This document shows, one piece after another, positions 10,170 to 22,689 of a stretch of DNA of 64,000 nucleotides. The stretch is from Isoetes taiwanensis (Eukaryota; Streptophyta; Lycopodiopsida; Isoetales; Isoetaceae), in contig JAJEKV010000046.1 of assembly GCA_021234155.1 (NCBI GenBank), forward strand, positions 11,050,818 through 11,114,817, given 5' to 3'. A program made the position numbers and the translations under genes. The notes under the pieces were generated by a model. That model saw nothing but the letters and a program-made list of their open reading frames with translations. It did not search any database and was not told the DNA's origin. Positions within the stretch are counted from its first letter, which is position 1; each line of letters begins with the position of its first letter.

Positions 10170-11644
10170 TCACCGGTGGAAAGGAATTCGCCACATCAAC
10201 ATACCATTGCAGGCTGGGGTCACCATAAACAAGTTAGCATCGGGCAAGTCATCTTTTACCCCTTTATCGTTAGAATCACTCAATAATCGCGATAAATGGT
10301 CAGCGAGTGCATGAGATTTTCTGGTTTTACAATTATCTGAAATTGAAACTCTTGCAACATGAGTAACCATCTAGTTATTCTTCCGGTTCGCAAGGTTTTA
10401 AAATTAAATATCTCAATGCTTGGTGGTCAACAAAAATACAAATTCTTTTCCCAATAAATAGTGGCGAAACTTTATAATTGAATAAATCATGCCCAATCCT
10501 TCCCTTTAGGTTGTTGAATAATTCTTTTACGCATTAGACAATTGGCGACTAGCATAATAAATTGGATGATCCCACCCATCTTGTTGTGGTTGTGACAAAA
10601 TACTTCCTATTGCATATCTGAAGAGTCTACATGGACATGAAATTCCCTTTCCCAATTAGGAAAACTAAGTATGGGTGCAGTTATTAGTGCTTCTTTTAAA
10701 CTTGTAAATGCTTTTTGACATTCTTGTGTCCACTGATATTCTTTCCCCCCTTTAAGGAGTGCAGTTAATGGTAAAGCCTTATTAGCATAATATCTTATGA
10801 ATCTTGATGATACCCTATATGCCCAAGAAATGCTTGTAATTGCTTAATGTTAGTAGGTGGCTCCAATTCCGAAATAACTTTAGTCTTATCAGGGTCAATT
10901 GCAATACCCTTGCCCGAAATGATCCTACCCAACAACGTCCCATGGGTAACTCCAAACAAACATTTCATAGGGTTTAGAGATATACCATATTCTCGACATT
11001 TCATAAAGCATAATCTGAGTTTCTCCCGATGTTCTTGCCCGGTACTAAAAAACGAAATCATCAAGAAACACTTCCATAAAGTCTCTTAGATAATCTTTAA
11101 ATGCACCCGTAACTACCCTTTGGAAAGTGGCAGGGGCATTACACAACCCGAATGGCATGACCTTATACATGTAGCACCCCCATTCCGTGACAAATGTGGT
11201 TTTTTCCCTATCTTCCTTGGCAATACTCACTGGATTTGTACCTTTGAACCCGTCAAGAAAAGAATAGTACTCATGGCCGACAACCAAGAATCAATAACGT
11301 TATCGATTGAAAGGAGCGAGGAAACCCATCCTTAATGGTGGCGACATTTAATTTTCTATAGTCCACACACACCCTTAATTTTTTAGACTTCTTTGGAACT
11401 ATAACTATTGGGGACAACCACTCACTAGTTTCCACTGGTTCAATAAACTTAGCTTTAATTAAATTATCCAGCTCTTCCCTTACCACCTTTGAGTAATGAG
11501 GGTTCATCCTGTAGGGTCGTTGCCTTATAGCTTTTGTGTTAGCCTCAAGTACAATTCTATGCACACTTAACTCGGGTGATATACCCTTCAGATCCTCATA
11601 CGTCCATGCAAAGACATCCTTAAACTCCATGAGGAGATCCTTAT
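10170..11644 (-). pseudogene. Outer gypsy reverse transcriptase and RNase H (broken)
   Basis: The RT N-terminal part lies at 11271-11640 (DVFAWTYEDLKG, EPVETSEWLSPIVIVPKK, RVCVDYRKLN). The centre is at 11045-11287 (MPFGLCNAPATFQ and catalytic VFLDDFVF). The thumb is at 10795-11064 (CLFGVTHGTLLG, LQAFLGHIGY). RNase H traces continue to 10170 (KGGKEYQWTQECQKAF, SHALADHLSRL) in several frames. The N-terminal end is cut at 11645 by the nested element; the missing continuation is found beyond 24785. The polyprotein copied element RNA into DNA; frame breaks make it inactive as read. Confidence 0.88.
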
Positions 11645-13179
11645 TGTGACGTCCCCTACTCGTATACGGTGCACTCACCGTATACAAACAGGAGTTCTTC
11701 CCCCACACCAGCTCCATGCTGATACAGGGCCCTCCACATATCACTGCACCCGTAACGAGTCTCAGTGGGGAGAGTGAAGGTGTCATTCTACCCCGTCTCC
11801 CTCAGGGCCTACCTAGCTGCGGAAGCGTAAACATACATGTCAGTAGCACATACATCAACATCCTGTGACCATCTCGAAGGATGGTCCCCTCATATCTGCA
11901 TAGACAAAGATCAGCACATCACATAGGGGATCCTACCCAAGGCTCAGACTCAATGGATGACTGACGGGGTCTCGTTGAGTTGAGGCGCATGAATTCATGG
12001 CAATGGATTTGGTGGCATAAGAACATGGCATAGGGTTGTCCACTCCATCCGCCCTCACTGTGCACACTTTGCGAGTAAATTTTGAAAAGTGTTGGGACTG
12101 GTTGTAGCCAGCCCGGATGCATAGCCGAAGGGGCTATTCTGGGTCTCATCCTCCCGATTCAGATGGGGCGGTAGGGATCACTCCCCTCAGGAGATCTCGC
12201 ATGCTAACTCAAGGTGACTAGAGGGCCCTTTGCGTATTCGGTGAACCCCTTTGGAAAGTGTACACCACTTCACGGGGTGTCGGGCCCATGCCTTACCTTT
12301 TTCGTGGTAAGCCATTAGACCTAGTCACAATGATCCCGTGAGGCTTTACACACCGGGGGATCGTTCAAGAGTCGGGACATGAACCTCCTTTTTTGGTCGG
12401 CCCCTTCACCCACAACAGGTGTGGCTCTTGCCACAGGCCGAATCTACGATTGTGCTAGAGAGGCTACTCTAGGAGCATCAACTACAAGCTTTAGGGCCTC
12501 TACCCCCTTCCCAATACAAGGAGTTCCAATGAAATACATCATCCAAATATATCACGTAAGAAGAACTAAAGAACTAGATCCAATCATAGAGTTAGGTTCT
12601 TTGGTTAGTGTCCGAGATCTAAGATCTAGATAACTACTATGGGCAATTTAATAGTCTAAACCTACCCGATTCTATGACTAGAAGGCGGTTTAAGCTATTA
12701 AATTGACCAAACTCTGATCCTTGAGTGGCTCCTCGACACGAGTTCAACCATCTCTTTGGTGATCGAGGGGCCCGATGGCGCAATTCGGCAAATGTGTCGG
12801 GGGGCGGTTTTTGGCTCTGGGGCAGTGGCGAGCTCTAAAACCCTAAGGGCCGAAAACTAGCAAGCTAGGGTTTTCCTACCCTAAATAGACATGGGGGTTT
12901 AGGCTAGGGTTTCCAATTACCCAATTTGGCATGTGGGATAATTGGAAGGCCCCACTTGCCTTTAGTGGCTAGGTGGCAAAATATGCCAACATGGAAGGTG
13001 TGCCCTCATTAATGTGCACATGTGCACATTAATAATATATGAACACTCTAGTAAGTTGCCCCTAGGGCTACTTACTGGCTATCCGTTATTACCGTCAATC
13101 GGGGTGGCGGCGGTATGCAGCGTGGCGTGGCGGTACAATGTACGTCCGGGGGTATATATCGTGTCTTTGGAACGTCACA
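11645..13179 (-). repeat. 3' LTR of inner gypsy element
   Basis: 1535 bp, matching 23225-24779. Ends are an 8-bp perfect inverted repeat (TGTGACGT / ACGTCACA). Mismatches with its partner are bunched, for example at 11815-11830, 11955-11990, 12395-12440, 12735-12840 and 13080-13160; elsewhere the copies are identical for hundreds of bases. Confidence 0.92.
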
Positions 13180-13192
13180 TTCTCCCCACCTT
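13180..13192 (-). promoter_or_regulatory. Polypurine tract of inner element
   Basis: Minus strand AAGGTGGGGAGAA directly abuts the TG of the 3' LTR, the position and composition expected of the plus-strand primer. Confidence 0.75.
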
Positions 13193-14027
13193 GAAATGAT
13201 CTTTGTCCCGGCGACGCCATCGGGTCTCCCCACCTTGGGATCTTCCTAACACGCAACACGCAATCAGCGTGATGCCTACAATATAATCTTTATACATTTA
13301 TCACGATTACTCTAAGGTAATTATTTTTAGAACATTATTACGTCATTATATTATGAAATACTTATCAATTCATAACACCATTAACAAGTTATTCACTATG
13401 TTAAGTTAGACAAAATTTCAGCATTTCATATCTATAATTCTTGTCAGAGGTACTCTTCATTCCTTGCAACACATTCCAACAAAACTTGTGTTGCAAGTCT
13501 TCGTAACTTCGACCTCCTTGCCCGGAGGGCTCTCTTGGCTGGGGCGGTCGACACCACGTTAGTACCGTTTTAATTGTTTAATAAATTTTGGTTATATGGT
13601 GACCACCCCACCTATCTACATGAATGCATGGCTAATCTCCGGTAGGAAGAGGATGAATCTTCCATAATGGCGTGGAGGCGGCGCCTATATGCCTATATGC
13701 CACTCATGCCTACACCTCTAGTTGCCCGGTGGAGGATATCCTTCGGCGTGGGGCGTGAAGGATGGATTCCTCCTATCAAAGCATATATGGGGCTAAAGGT
13801 GCTTTCCCTATCAATGCATTCCTTAATGACCTCTTTTTCGAGGTAGTCTCCTTGGGTGGGGACAGTAGACTTTCTAATCTACCTTCCACTTTCGCCCAAA
13901 GCGGAAAGCGGTCATGCCTACATTGACATTACACCCGCCCTAGAGATCACCGTAGTGGTCTCATCATGATAACGATGCGACCCATACCAAGCATAGGTTG
14001 CATCGTGGAGATTAATCTATACAAGAA
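13193..14027 (-). other. Inner element, 3' region without clear coding content
   Basis: Between the end of the chromodomain-like frame and the polypurine tract no frame with recognisable protein was found. The sequence has AT-rich and G/C-rich blocks and is presumably 3' untranslated sequence of the element. Confidence 0.5.
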
Positions 14028-15230
14028 TTAACCTACGCATAAATCGACATGCACGAGCCGATTTCTTAGGAGATGACCTTGCCGTCCCATTGCTCCATAA
14101 AGCGTGGGTCTTTGCTTTACTAAATCTTTCTTAAGTACCCCCGTGGCGTCTTCCAGCGGTAAGTGTTTCCACTTGACCAAATCTTTGGAGGAATTCGGAC
14201 CTCCTTGTCTTCTTAAAAGCTCTATCAAGAATCATTTACGGAACTATTTCCAATTTGCTCCTCGTCATTTCCAACAACGTTGGAGTGTCCAAAACCGATG
14301 CGGATTTGGGTATGCTTCTTCAACAAACTCGCGTGGAAGACCTTATGAATCTTTAGGTGTCTTTGGCAATTCTAACTTGTAGGATTGATTACCTACTCTC
14401 TTGATTATTACGAAGGGTCCAGCCCACCTTGGAGCAAGCTTCTTGCAATTGCCAATCGAGCCGCTGCTTCACCTTTATCTTGAGCCATACATCATCTCCA
14501 ACTTTGAACTCTCTTACCGATTCGATGCTTATCGGCGATGCTCTTTTGTCGACTTCTTGCTGCTAGCGGATACCCTCGAACCTCTTCCACGAGCTGCTTT
14601 GCATATCGGCCAACATCTGGCTGCTGAAACTTCTACTTTTGACGGGGTTGTGCCAAGTGTGCGGAGTTAGGCAAGCGATAGCCATAATTGATCATAAATG
14701 GCGACATTTGGGACGATTCCGCTTGGTGCTATTGTATGCAAACTCCACCAAGTGAATAAATTCTTCCCACATACTTTGCTTATTCCGGACATAGTTTCAG
14801 TAGCATGTCTTCTAAGATCTGTTGGTCGCTCCGATCGCCATCCGGTCGAGGATGATACGCCGTGCTCATGGATAGCTTGGTGCTGAATTGTCATAAAGAG
14901 GTCTTGCCAAAAGGCACTCATGAACCGGATCTCCTGGCCGGAGATAATCTCCCTTGGCATGCCATGAAGCTTGAAGATCTCTTTGGTGAAGAGCTTTCTT
15001 CGTATCCATAGTTTGTATCGTGGTCGCAAGGGCACAAAATGTGCCATCTTTGACAACTTGTCGACCACTACCATCAAGGCATCCTTGCCTCTCACTGTTC
15101 TTGGGAGTCCCTGTGATGAAATCCATCTTTGATTACCTCCCACTTAGCATTTTGCAACCTTTGCTAATGGCTCTAATGCCCTCGAATCGAAGCTGCTCAC
15201 GCCGCCGTCGCCGGGCATAGCTGACATTCC
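14028..15230 (-). pseudogene. Inner gypsy integrase with chromodomain-like end
   Basis: The core is at 14667-15143 on the minus strand: DALMVVVDKLSKMAHFVPL carries the first catalytic Asp; KEIFKLHGMPREIISGQEIRFMSAFWQDLF is the second Asp region, with SDRD replaced by SGQE. DRRSN-type sequences between 14800 and 14880 are frame-broken. The C-terminal part at 14028-14228 contains DLVKWKHLPLEDATG followed by MEQWDGKV-like sequence in another frame, resembling the LVKWxxLPxxxATWE motif of chromodomains. Chromodomains steer integration to marked chromatin. Multiple frame changes make the copy inactive as read. Confidence 0.78.
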
Positions 15231-15342
15231 TTGATGTAGCGAGCTATTTGCTTCTTCATTCCCTGGCCAATAATAGGCTCAAAGACTTTGAAATATGTTT
15301 TCATGAATCCCGCATGGCCGGCTATTGGGCTGTTGTCGCGTG

Positions 15343-16760
15343 TCATGGAGGATCAACTTCCTTACACGATGATTCGCACGCACAACTTGTTCTTATGGTA
15401 TAACAGGTTGCCTTCCTTCTTATAATGCTTGAAGGCCTCCCGCTCTTTATCTGTTCTAGCCTCCTTAGAGAGGCTTGCCCATACACCCTACAGAAATCCA
15501 CATCCGTTGGCAAGGACTCTTCAATCCTCTTACCAAAGTCATTTGGAGAGCGTCGAAAGTGCGTTGCAATGCACTCTAGTTGTCGGGGATGCCTTGAAAG
15601 CGCATCTGCTACCACATTGAGTTTCCACGGCTTGTAGACTATATCAAAAGTCGTATTCCTCGAGGAACTCCATCCATCTCATTTGCCTCGGATTGAGGTG
15701 TGGTTGCGTGAATACATATTGGAGGCTCGATGGTGGGTATCAATTGGAACTTCCTTCCCAAGAGGTAGTGCCTCCATATTCTTAGCATACGACAAGCGCA
15801 AGCAATTTCGATCGTGTGTTGGGTTGCGGCGTCGGCGTCGTTCATCTTCACGGAATCATACGCTACCACACGCTCTTCTTGCATAAGCAGCGCACTGTGT
15901 AGCTATCTTACTCGCATCCGTTGCTACAAGCTTATCTTTCTCCGGTCCGTGAGGTTAAGGCTGGAAATTTTGTTGTTAAAGCTTCCTTCAACAATTCAAA
16001 TCCCTTTTGGGCTTTCTTGTGCCAATGCTCTACCCAATCTTTCACCTTCTACGCCCTCGTCAGGTCACGTTAGCGGGGCTGCTATCTTAGCAAAGTTCTT
16101 CCACGAACTTCTGTAGTAGTACTGCTAGGCCAGAAAACTTCGACCTCGTGCACATTCTTGGCGCCCCTTTGAATCCTTTGCTTCAATCTTGGCGGGGGTC
16201 CGTCGAGATGCCTTCGCCGAGATCACATGACCAAGGTATTCCACCTTCTGCGTTGCGGTGGCACCGACAACTTGGCATGCATAACCGGTGCCTCCTCAAC
16301 TTCTCTAGCACCCTTCTCAAGTGTTGCACGTGCTCTTCAAGGGATCCGCTATACACCAAAATGTCATCAAAGAAAACAATCACAAAGGTGTCCGGGAACT
16401 CCTCGAAGATATCGTTCATGAGCCTCATGAGCGTTGCGGGGGCATTTGATAAGCCGAAGGCATCACCGTGAACTCATAATGCCCATACTGCGTCCCGAAA
16501 GGCGGTCTTGTGGATATCCTCCTCCTTTATCCGGTATCGATGATAAGCGACCTTAAGTCGATTTTTGAGAAGATCTTTGCTCCTTGAAGCTGATCCATCA
16601 AGTCGTCGATCTTGGAAGCGCATACTTGTTCTTAATGGTGTGCTTATTCAACTGTCTATAGTCTATGCACATTCTCAAAGATCCATCCTTCTTCTTGACA
16701 AAAGAATGGGCTCCAAGCGGCGGTAGACACTAGGTCTAATGAAACCTAGGTCGGCAGCTC
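15343..16760 (-). pseudogene. Inner gypsy reverse transcriptase and RNase H (broken)
   Basis: RT palm sequence is at 16183-16428 ([25 protein letters not shown], with the catalytic FFDD). RNase H is at 15639-15884 (QEERVVAYDSVK, RIWRHYLLGRKF). The tail and linker to integrase are at 15343-15615 (VADALSRHP). N-terminal RT sequence continues to about 16750 in changing frames (KKDGSLRM-type wording near 16690). The order RT, RNase H, integrase down the minus strand is that of Ty3/gypsy. Confidence 0.82.
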
Positions 16761-17229
16761 CTCTAGAATCGCTTTTTAGCTCCGGACAACTCTGGCGTTG
16801 TCATTCTATATGGAGCCTTGCTTGTCGGTTTTGTTCGGTTCGAAGTGCTATCTCGCACTTTCGACTCCCCTATAAGGAGGGGAGCTGCTTGATCTCATCA
16901 CGGAAAGAGATCGTGGAACTCCGTGATCAACTTAGCTATTTGCCTCGGCAACTTGTCTGAGCATCTTGTCTTCTTTGCTTCCTTCAATTCCGGCTCACTA
17001 ATCTCAAGCTTGAAGATGTATGCTACCTGCTCACTCTTGATGCACTTGAGCGGTACCGTTTAGAAGACATACTTTGCATGATGGGGACAACTTCTTTACT
17101 GTTATCTCAATGATCTTGCCGTCGGGTGTTGGGAAGGTCACCTTCCGCTTTCCACAATCAATAATGGCCCTGCTGGTCCAAGGTACTCCATACCTATTAT
17201 CAAGTCATATTTGCCGATGCTCATTACCT

Positions 17230-18862
17230 CCGGCCCCATCCGGATCTTAATCCGGCAAGCAAGTCGATGTCAAAGTTGATTTCTTTTACTGCTTCATGCG
17301 CTTTGCTCCACTTGCTAAGACAACGGGCCTTGGCTTTGACTTTAATGGTTTCAACTTCAACATTTGAACCATTCGGGAGATGCAAAGTTATGGCTACTTC
17401 CGAATCTATTAGGACTATAAATGACTTGGCCTTGGCCTTTCCTAATCGTGGAAATTACTTTATCTTGGCTCTCTGCTTGCTCTGTATCTATTGCGGCAAG
17501 GATATGACACTCACCACGAATGTAGTCGCGGGCCTCCCTCGCCCGTTGTCGTCGGTGTAGTGTCCCAATCTCCCAACTCTGCGAAGCTATTTGCACTCAT
17601 GACATATGGGCGCTTTGTCGTCCTATGGCCTTTTTTGGAAAACACCGGAAGCAAAGCCGCTTTTCTATGCACTCTGTCTCTTTTCCTTGGGCATGGCTGC
17701 CTGAAAGGATCGCGACCGCTTTGGAGTAGTTTGACCCTTCTGTTTGTCTTTGAAGGACACCCGCTTCTTCTCCCGCTTTGTTTCCCTTGATTGCCACTAT
17801 ATGGGGCTCTAGCCGGGTCTGGGGCCGGCCGTTCTCCGGGCTAAAACCGCCTGCCCCTTGCCTTTATCTTGGTATCTTGTTGCCTCGCCCGCTATTCGAG
17901 GTCCTGTCCCTTGCAAGCTTATTGCCTTGGACTCGCTTCCGATACCGATTCTAGGGTTTATTGCCCTTACAAGCTTGCGGATCTCCTCATTCAGACCTTC
18001 AATGTAGCTTTCCTTTGCATGCTTCTCACCTAACTTTGGCACATCTGACCTTAGCCTCATAAATTCCTCATTGTATTTACGTCGGGACTTGTTGCCTTAA
18101 CGCAACTTTGTAGAACTTCTTTGCATCATCATTGGACTTGTGTGCTCTCTTGGGGCGTAATGGCGGCTTGAAGGCTTTAGCAAACTTCTTGAACCCGCAA
18201 GCATCTGCTTAAGCCATGAGCCTTGGCATAGCCCTTCCACCAAATGCGTCTTTGCTCTTGAGGGTTATTTATTTTGCCACCCTGCCTTTATCCTTATCCT
18301 TCATACCATAGGCATTGCCGTATTCGCTCATCTCGTCAAGCCAAGCCTCTGCTTCCATGCCTGACCTGTTCTCGCCTGAGAATTGCTCGAGCTTCCTGGC
18401 CTTCCAAACATTTCCCAATGCAGAGTCTACTTTCTTCTGGTAGTCAGAGGTTCTTGTGTCCCTTTGTCGTCCCTCCGGGTGGTTCCTCTGCCTTTAGATG
18501 TCTTTCCGGACTTGGTTCTGCTCTTCTTCTTCCTCAGAATCGGAGTCTGAATCTGAGCTTGAGTCGGAGGAGTCCAAGCTGGGGGACCTTCCTCTCTTGC
18601 TCCTCTTCCTGTCTCTACCTGTTCTCCGAGCTGATGCTTGCGGCAGTTGAGCGTTACCCACCGAACCTGCTCCTGCTTGTGCGGCTAGCAAGGCCTTTAT
18701 CTGTTCGAGGTCTGTCCTCATTTGCGATATTTCTTCTTCTGGAGTCATTTGTCCAAACTCTTCAAGCAGGTTCCTTGCCGGGCGTGGCCTGGGCGGGCTC
18801 TGTTCCCCTGTAAGTTCCCGCAGTTGTCGTTCTCCTGCGCTCAGGCCTCTAGCTGCATACAC
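17230..18862 (-). pseudogene. Inner gypsy gag and protease
   Basis: Gag starts near 18862 (MYAARGLSAGERQLREL). Its first 120 residues hold a coiled-coil-like segment (MTPEEEISQMRTDLEQIKAL), a basic RxxRKRSKRGR patch and a serine/aspartate/glutamate tract (18494-18600). The gag core follows in another frame near 18340-18420 (FSGENRSGMEAEAWLDEM). A zinc knuckle at about 17600-17660 is recognisable (CFRC followed by KGHRTTK) but spread over two frames, and its last Cys reads Arg. Protease is visible near 17390-17420: LIDS and SSHNFAS sit in neighbouring frames, so the active-site LIDSG motif appears to lack two bases. Confidence 0.7.
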
Positions 18863-19034
18863 AAGTGGTTCATATCTACATGGTTAGTTTTCCTTGCTTT
18901 CTTGCATTATTTATGTTTGTTGGCATGGTTGAGGGGACACAAAATGTATCAACAAAACATTTATAGTGCAAGAGAATGTTATATTTATATTTTATATTAC
19001 ACTAATACAAGAACTTGCAACCATCGCTAATCAC

Positions 19035-20610
19035 TTACGTTGATGCTTGGGTAAGATGGATTATCCTCCAAGAACTTTTCACTTGGGCTGTTCCCCTTTG
19101 AATGGCCCAAGTTCCTAAGGACATTGGCTGGAGATCCACCCCCGTAATGCTCTTGCTAAATCTTCTATTCTGCGGGTGGGAGGTATAAGGCCGCCATCCC
19201 AGCAGTCTTGCTGCTTTTGTAAAAGGTATGGCGAAGTCGAAGGCGTCGAGTGCTACCGCTCTTTTCACCGGGGATTGCATTTTCGGTGTTAAGGGGGTAA
19301 CCCGTGCATGTGCAGAATCCGAGGAGTGCAATGGCGTGATACTCCTTCCTCGCCTCTGGGGGGTGAATTTGCGGTGGATAACGCTATTCTTCCATCCATC
19401 GGCAATGGCGGTAATAGCGTAATGACACTGTCGTTGCGAGATGGGTCCTCGGCTACTCGATTATCCAGCTCGATTATGCGCTTCGAAATCATCAACCTCC
19501 ACCCGTGGTGAGCTCCACGTAGTCATTGGTCAATTCTTGAAGCCCTCCCGAGTCGGGTCGCTGTGTCTATCGGGGAGGTGCTGCGGGCGAGCTTAGCTTG
19601 GATTAGGATGTTTGAGGTCGCATAGCGGATCCCCATCTGTTCTGGAGGCAAGGAACTCTTCCTCCGTCGGTAGCTTGTTCTCCGACCTTATGCGCCTCCA
19701 TGATGCGCTTTGATGTTCTTTGTAGGCTTGGATGTCGGAGGTAAACTCTCCGTGTAAGTGTCGGCTTCCCTTACTTGGAGGGGGAAGTCAGGACTCTCCT
19801 CGGGGACGATGAAGTCGTCCAAATTCGCGATTCGGAGTTGGTGCGGCAACTCTTGGTCATTACTCCCTTTCCACACTCAGGGAGGTTTTGAATGTCGCTT
19901 AGGAGCGAAACTCCTCACCTTCGATTATAATGGGAGCTAGGCTTGTGATGCCTAACCCGCAGGGGTGGCGACCGACGAGAGTCTGCCGGCTTCTTTTCAA
20001 GTCTTGCCACTCCCCGCTCTCGCTTGTCATTTGCTCCCTCTGGCGGGTCGAGCTCAACATCGTCTTCCTCCTCCTCAGATTCCTGTTCATCCGGAAGTCT
20101 TCTTCCTTCCCTTCCGCTCCTGTTCATCTTGTGTGAGGAGCCGTTGTTACTTTACGCTACGGCTAATGGATCCACGTCCATGGGGAATGGAGGTTTCCCC
20201 ACGATGTTCTCGGCCGCGGTGGGTGAGAAAGATTGCCGGCGGTGTTGAAAGAGAAGTACTTGGTCCCTGTTGACGTTAGGACCATTGGCTCGAGGTGTCG
20301 CGGTGCGCTTTTGTTTGTGAGGTATTTGGCGCATGTTAGGGACATCGCCTAATGCCGCCGCGAGGGGACTGTCTAGGAACAAAATATCCTATACAAGGGG
20401 AGTTGCACTAGCGGCTGGTTCTACCCTAGCTTGAAACTCGGTCGGGACTCTACTATAAGCCGGGTCGCGTGCAAGGTTGCTTGGACGTCTACCTCCTTCT
20501 GGCGAAGATCCGGAAGATTTGGTCGACGCCGGCCAAGAAGACATGGCTGGGCCGTACCATCTCTCGGAAATCAGAAGTTGCCATTGATTAATTGCGGAAG
20601 AGGGTAACAA
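19035..20610 (-). pseudogene. Extra reading frames of inner element, gag-proximal (unknown)
   Basis: On the minus strand a frame begins near 20610 (MLPSSAINQWQLLISERWYG, then SSWPASTKSSGSSPEGGRRP) and, through frame changes, runs to about 19040. It includes an acidic-basic stretch at 19915-20127 (PDEQESEEEEDDVELDPPEG) and 19688-19876 (NLDDFIVPEESPDFPLQV). Composition is protein-like and acidic. It lies upstream of gag inside the same LTR element. I do not recognise a family; it may be an accessory gene, a captured gene fragment or an extended gag leader. Confidence 0.4.
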
Positions 20611-20689
20611 ACGGTTGCAAGAGCCTCGGGGAGTTAGGAAATCGGCTAGAAGGGCAGGAGCAGATTTGGGGTGGTGCTATGTGAGAAGT

Positions 20690-21540
20690 GACGGGTCTAT
20701 TTATAGAAAAGGGGAACCCTAATTTTTGGATGACTTGGAAATTTCTAGGATTGGGTAATTCTAACTTATCGAGGTCAAAATAGGAGTTTGAGGACTATAG
20801 GAGATGCTTGAACAAGGCTAGGTTACCTAAAAGATGCTATGCAAGATGGGTTGAAGGTGACTTTGACAAGTCTGGTGAAGAATTGGTAAGAGGTCTCACG
20901 GCTTGCCTCGCTTCAATCCTAACTTTTTGTTTTTGCGACGGTAGCGAGCTGTGAGACATCAGTCCCATTTCGATTAAAGGTGTCCAATTTGGGTAAACTA
21001 ATGGTGTAAGGGTGATGGGCTCATCAAATTAGGCAGAATCGACCCCTTATTTGGTCAATTTGGAGCTGTTTTGGTCAAGTTTGGTAGGTCTCCACGGCTT
21101 AGCCCGCCTCAATCCTAACTTTTGTTTTTGATTTTTTTGTGAGACATCATGTCTCGGCTCCCAAATGTCCTATTTTCGAAATAAAAGCTAAAACTTATTA
21201 ATTTGCTCTAATTACTCAAGTTTATGTCATCAAGGTACACAAAAATTGCTCTATATTACAAAATTTTTTAATTATTTACAACAAAAAGTTTCTAAGGGCG
21301 TTCTCCCTTAATGCGGGTCGCAAGACTCATGTCTTGTCGCATTAAGGTTACCCGCTTGGCGTGGATAGTGCAGGCTGTTGAATCTTCAAAATGTTGCACT
21401 ATCTTTGCCTCAGCCGCCTCTTGCATTGCCGGTGACGCCTAAATGCGTGACTCTAAAGTACATTCTATAGGCACGCATAACTTCACGCACCAACCGCTAT
21501 AGGGGGCACGGGGGATTAGGAGACCCGAAGGCTGGTTGGA
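20690..21540 (-). repeat. Inner element leader with dispersed foldback repeats
   Basis: No coding content is seen. Two copies of a roughly 70-bp repeat occur here (about 20894-20963 and 21089-21150), both with TCTC(C)ACGGCTT...CAATCCTAACTTTT...GTGAGACATCA. Two more stand at 22765-22833 and 22950-23020. The ends TCTCACGGC...GAGCTGTGAGA can pair with each other. Confidence 0.6.
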
Positions 21541-22560
21541 AGTGTCTAATCTCCCTTAGCGCTCTTCTCTCCACCTCCTTCCTATCCGCTTTCTTCACGG
21601 GTGGCGGCTTGGGAACCTTGGGCGGTGGTGGCGGCCTTAGGGTTTCTTTGCCGTTGGTCGCCCTCCCTCGATGAACTTAACCCTGTTTTCCTCATAATAT
21701 TTGTTATAGGCCTCCCATTTCTTCATGTAGGCCTCGTGCTCTCTCATCTTCCTCTCATAAATCTTCACCCTATCGGTGACGTAGGCTTCCCGGGCAGGTC
21801 GTGGTTGCTTCTTTCTATCCCATGCGGGTATTCGGGGGGCTTCTGCACTTGGTCTTGGTGGGGTTGCTTTCGGTGCGGCTGCTTTCGGGTACTTCCCGCT
21901 TTCGTCGCTGGGTGCTTGGAAGAGCTTCCACCTGCGGCGTTAGGGTTGAAGTCTTCATCGGAAAGAGTCGTCGGAAGGGTTTGGGGGTTCGTCAGGTTGC
22001 CGCTCCTTAATGATAATATTTGGGTTTGGCCTCTTCCTCGGCGGGCAGTCCTTCGTTCTCCTTATGCCGGCCACGAACTTCCCTTTCTTTTTCTTCTTTT
22101 CTTCTGCTGCCTTTTGTTCCTCTTCCTCCCTTTTCCTCTTTTTTTGTCTTCCCTTCTCTCACGGCGGCATTTCGTACTTCGATGAATCTTCTAAGGTTAC
22201 GCTACCTCCTGCGGCTCCGGACACAATCACTGCTCATCCGCTTTCGAGGATTTCCGTGGGTGCGTCCCGAGATGGTCTGCTTGTTCCTCGGCTGCTTTGG
22301 ATCTCGCTCTATTTCTTCATTACACCTCCCTCGTCTCTTAGGTCCATGGAGTTCGGTGATGTGGCCTCGTCCTCCTCCACTGCTGGTTGAAGACATCGAT
22401 CAAATCGGAGGTGTCTTCCCTCTTCGTCCGGCGAGCGACCCCTCTTGCGAGCCTCTCACGAAGCATCTTAGAATGATCTACGCCTCTCGATGGTGGTGGT
22501 GGTTTCGGCTGGCGGCTTCGCTTCTTTTGGCCCTGTTTGGTTGGGGCCATGTTTTCTGGA
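21541..22560 (-). pseudogene. Extra reading frame of inner element, K/R/E-rich (unknown)
   Basis: The minus-strand frame begins at 22550 (MAPTKQGQKKRSRQPKPPPP) and continues through LRERLARGVARRTKREDTSDLID to about 22340. After frame changes come a strongly charged stretch around 22080-22180 (KKRKREEEEQKAAEEKKKKK) and then KGKFVAGIRRTKDCPPRKRP. Further down, about 21560-21790, are EKMRARGLHEEMGGL-like words and a lysine-rich end. The composition suggests a nuclear or nucleic-acid-binding protein. Long plus-strand frames over the same DNA (21601-22703) are L/F/S-rich mirror images and are not believed. No family recognised. Confidence 0.4.
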
Positions 22561-22689
22561 TCGTCAATCGGATAAAAGCGCCGAAAGATCGCCTAAGTTG
22601 GGAAGAGCGGATTTCTAGGGCTTGGACGAAAAAAAATGAGGGGGTTCTATATCTATTTATAGCTTGGGGAATTTTAGGTCAAAACTCAA

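Noticed and set aside
11120-11335. Plus-strand frames opposite the outer RT
   Set aside because: Shadows of the minus-strand RT, which carries the recognised motifs.
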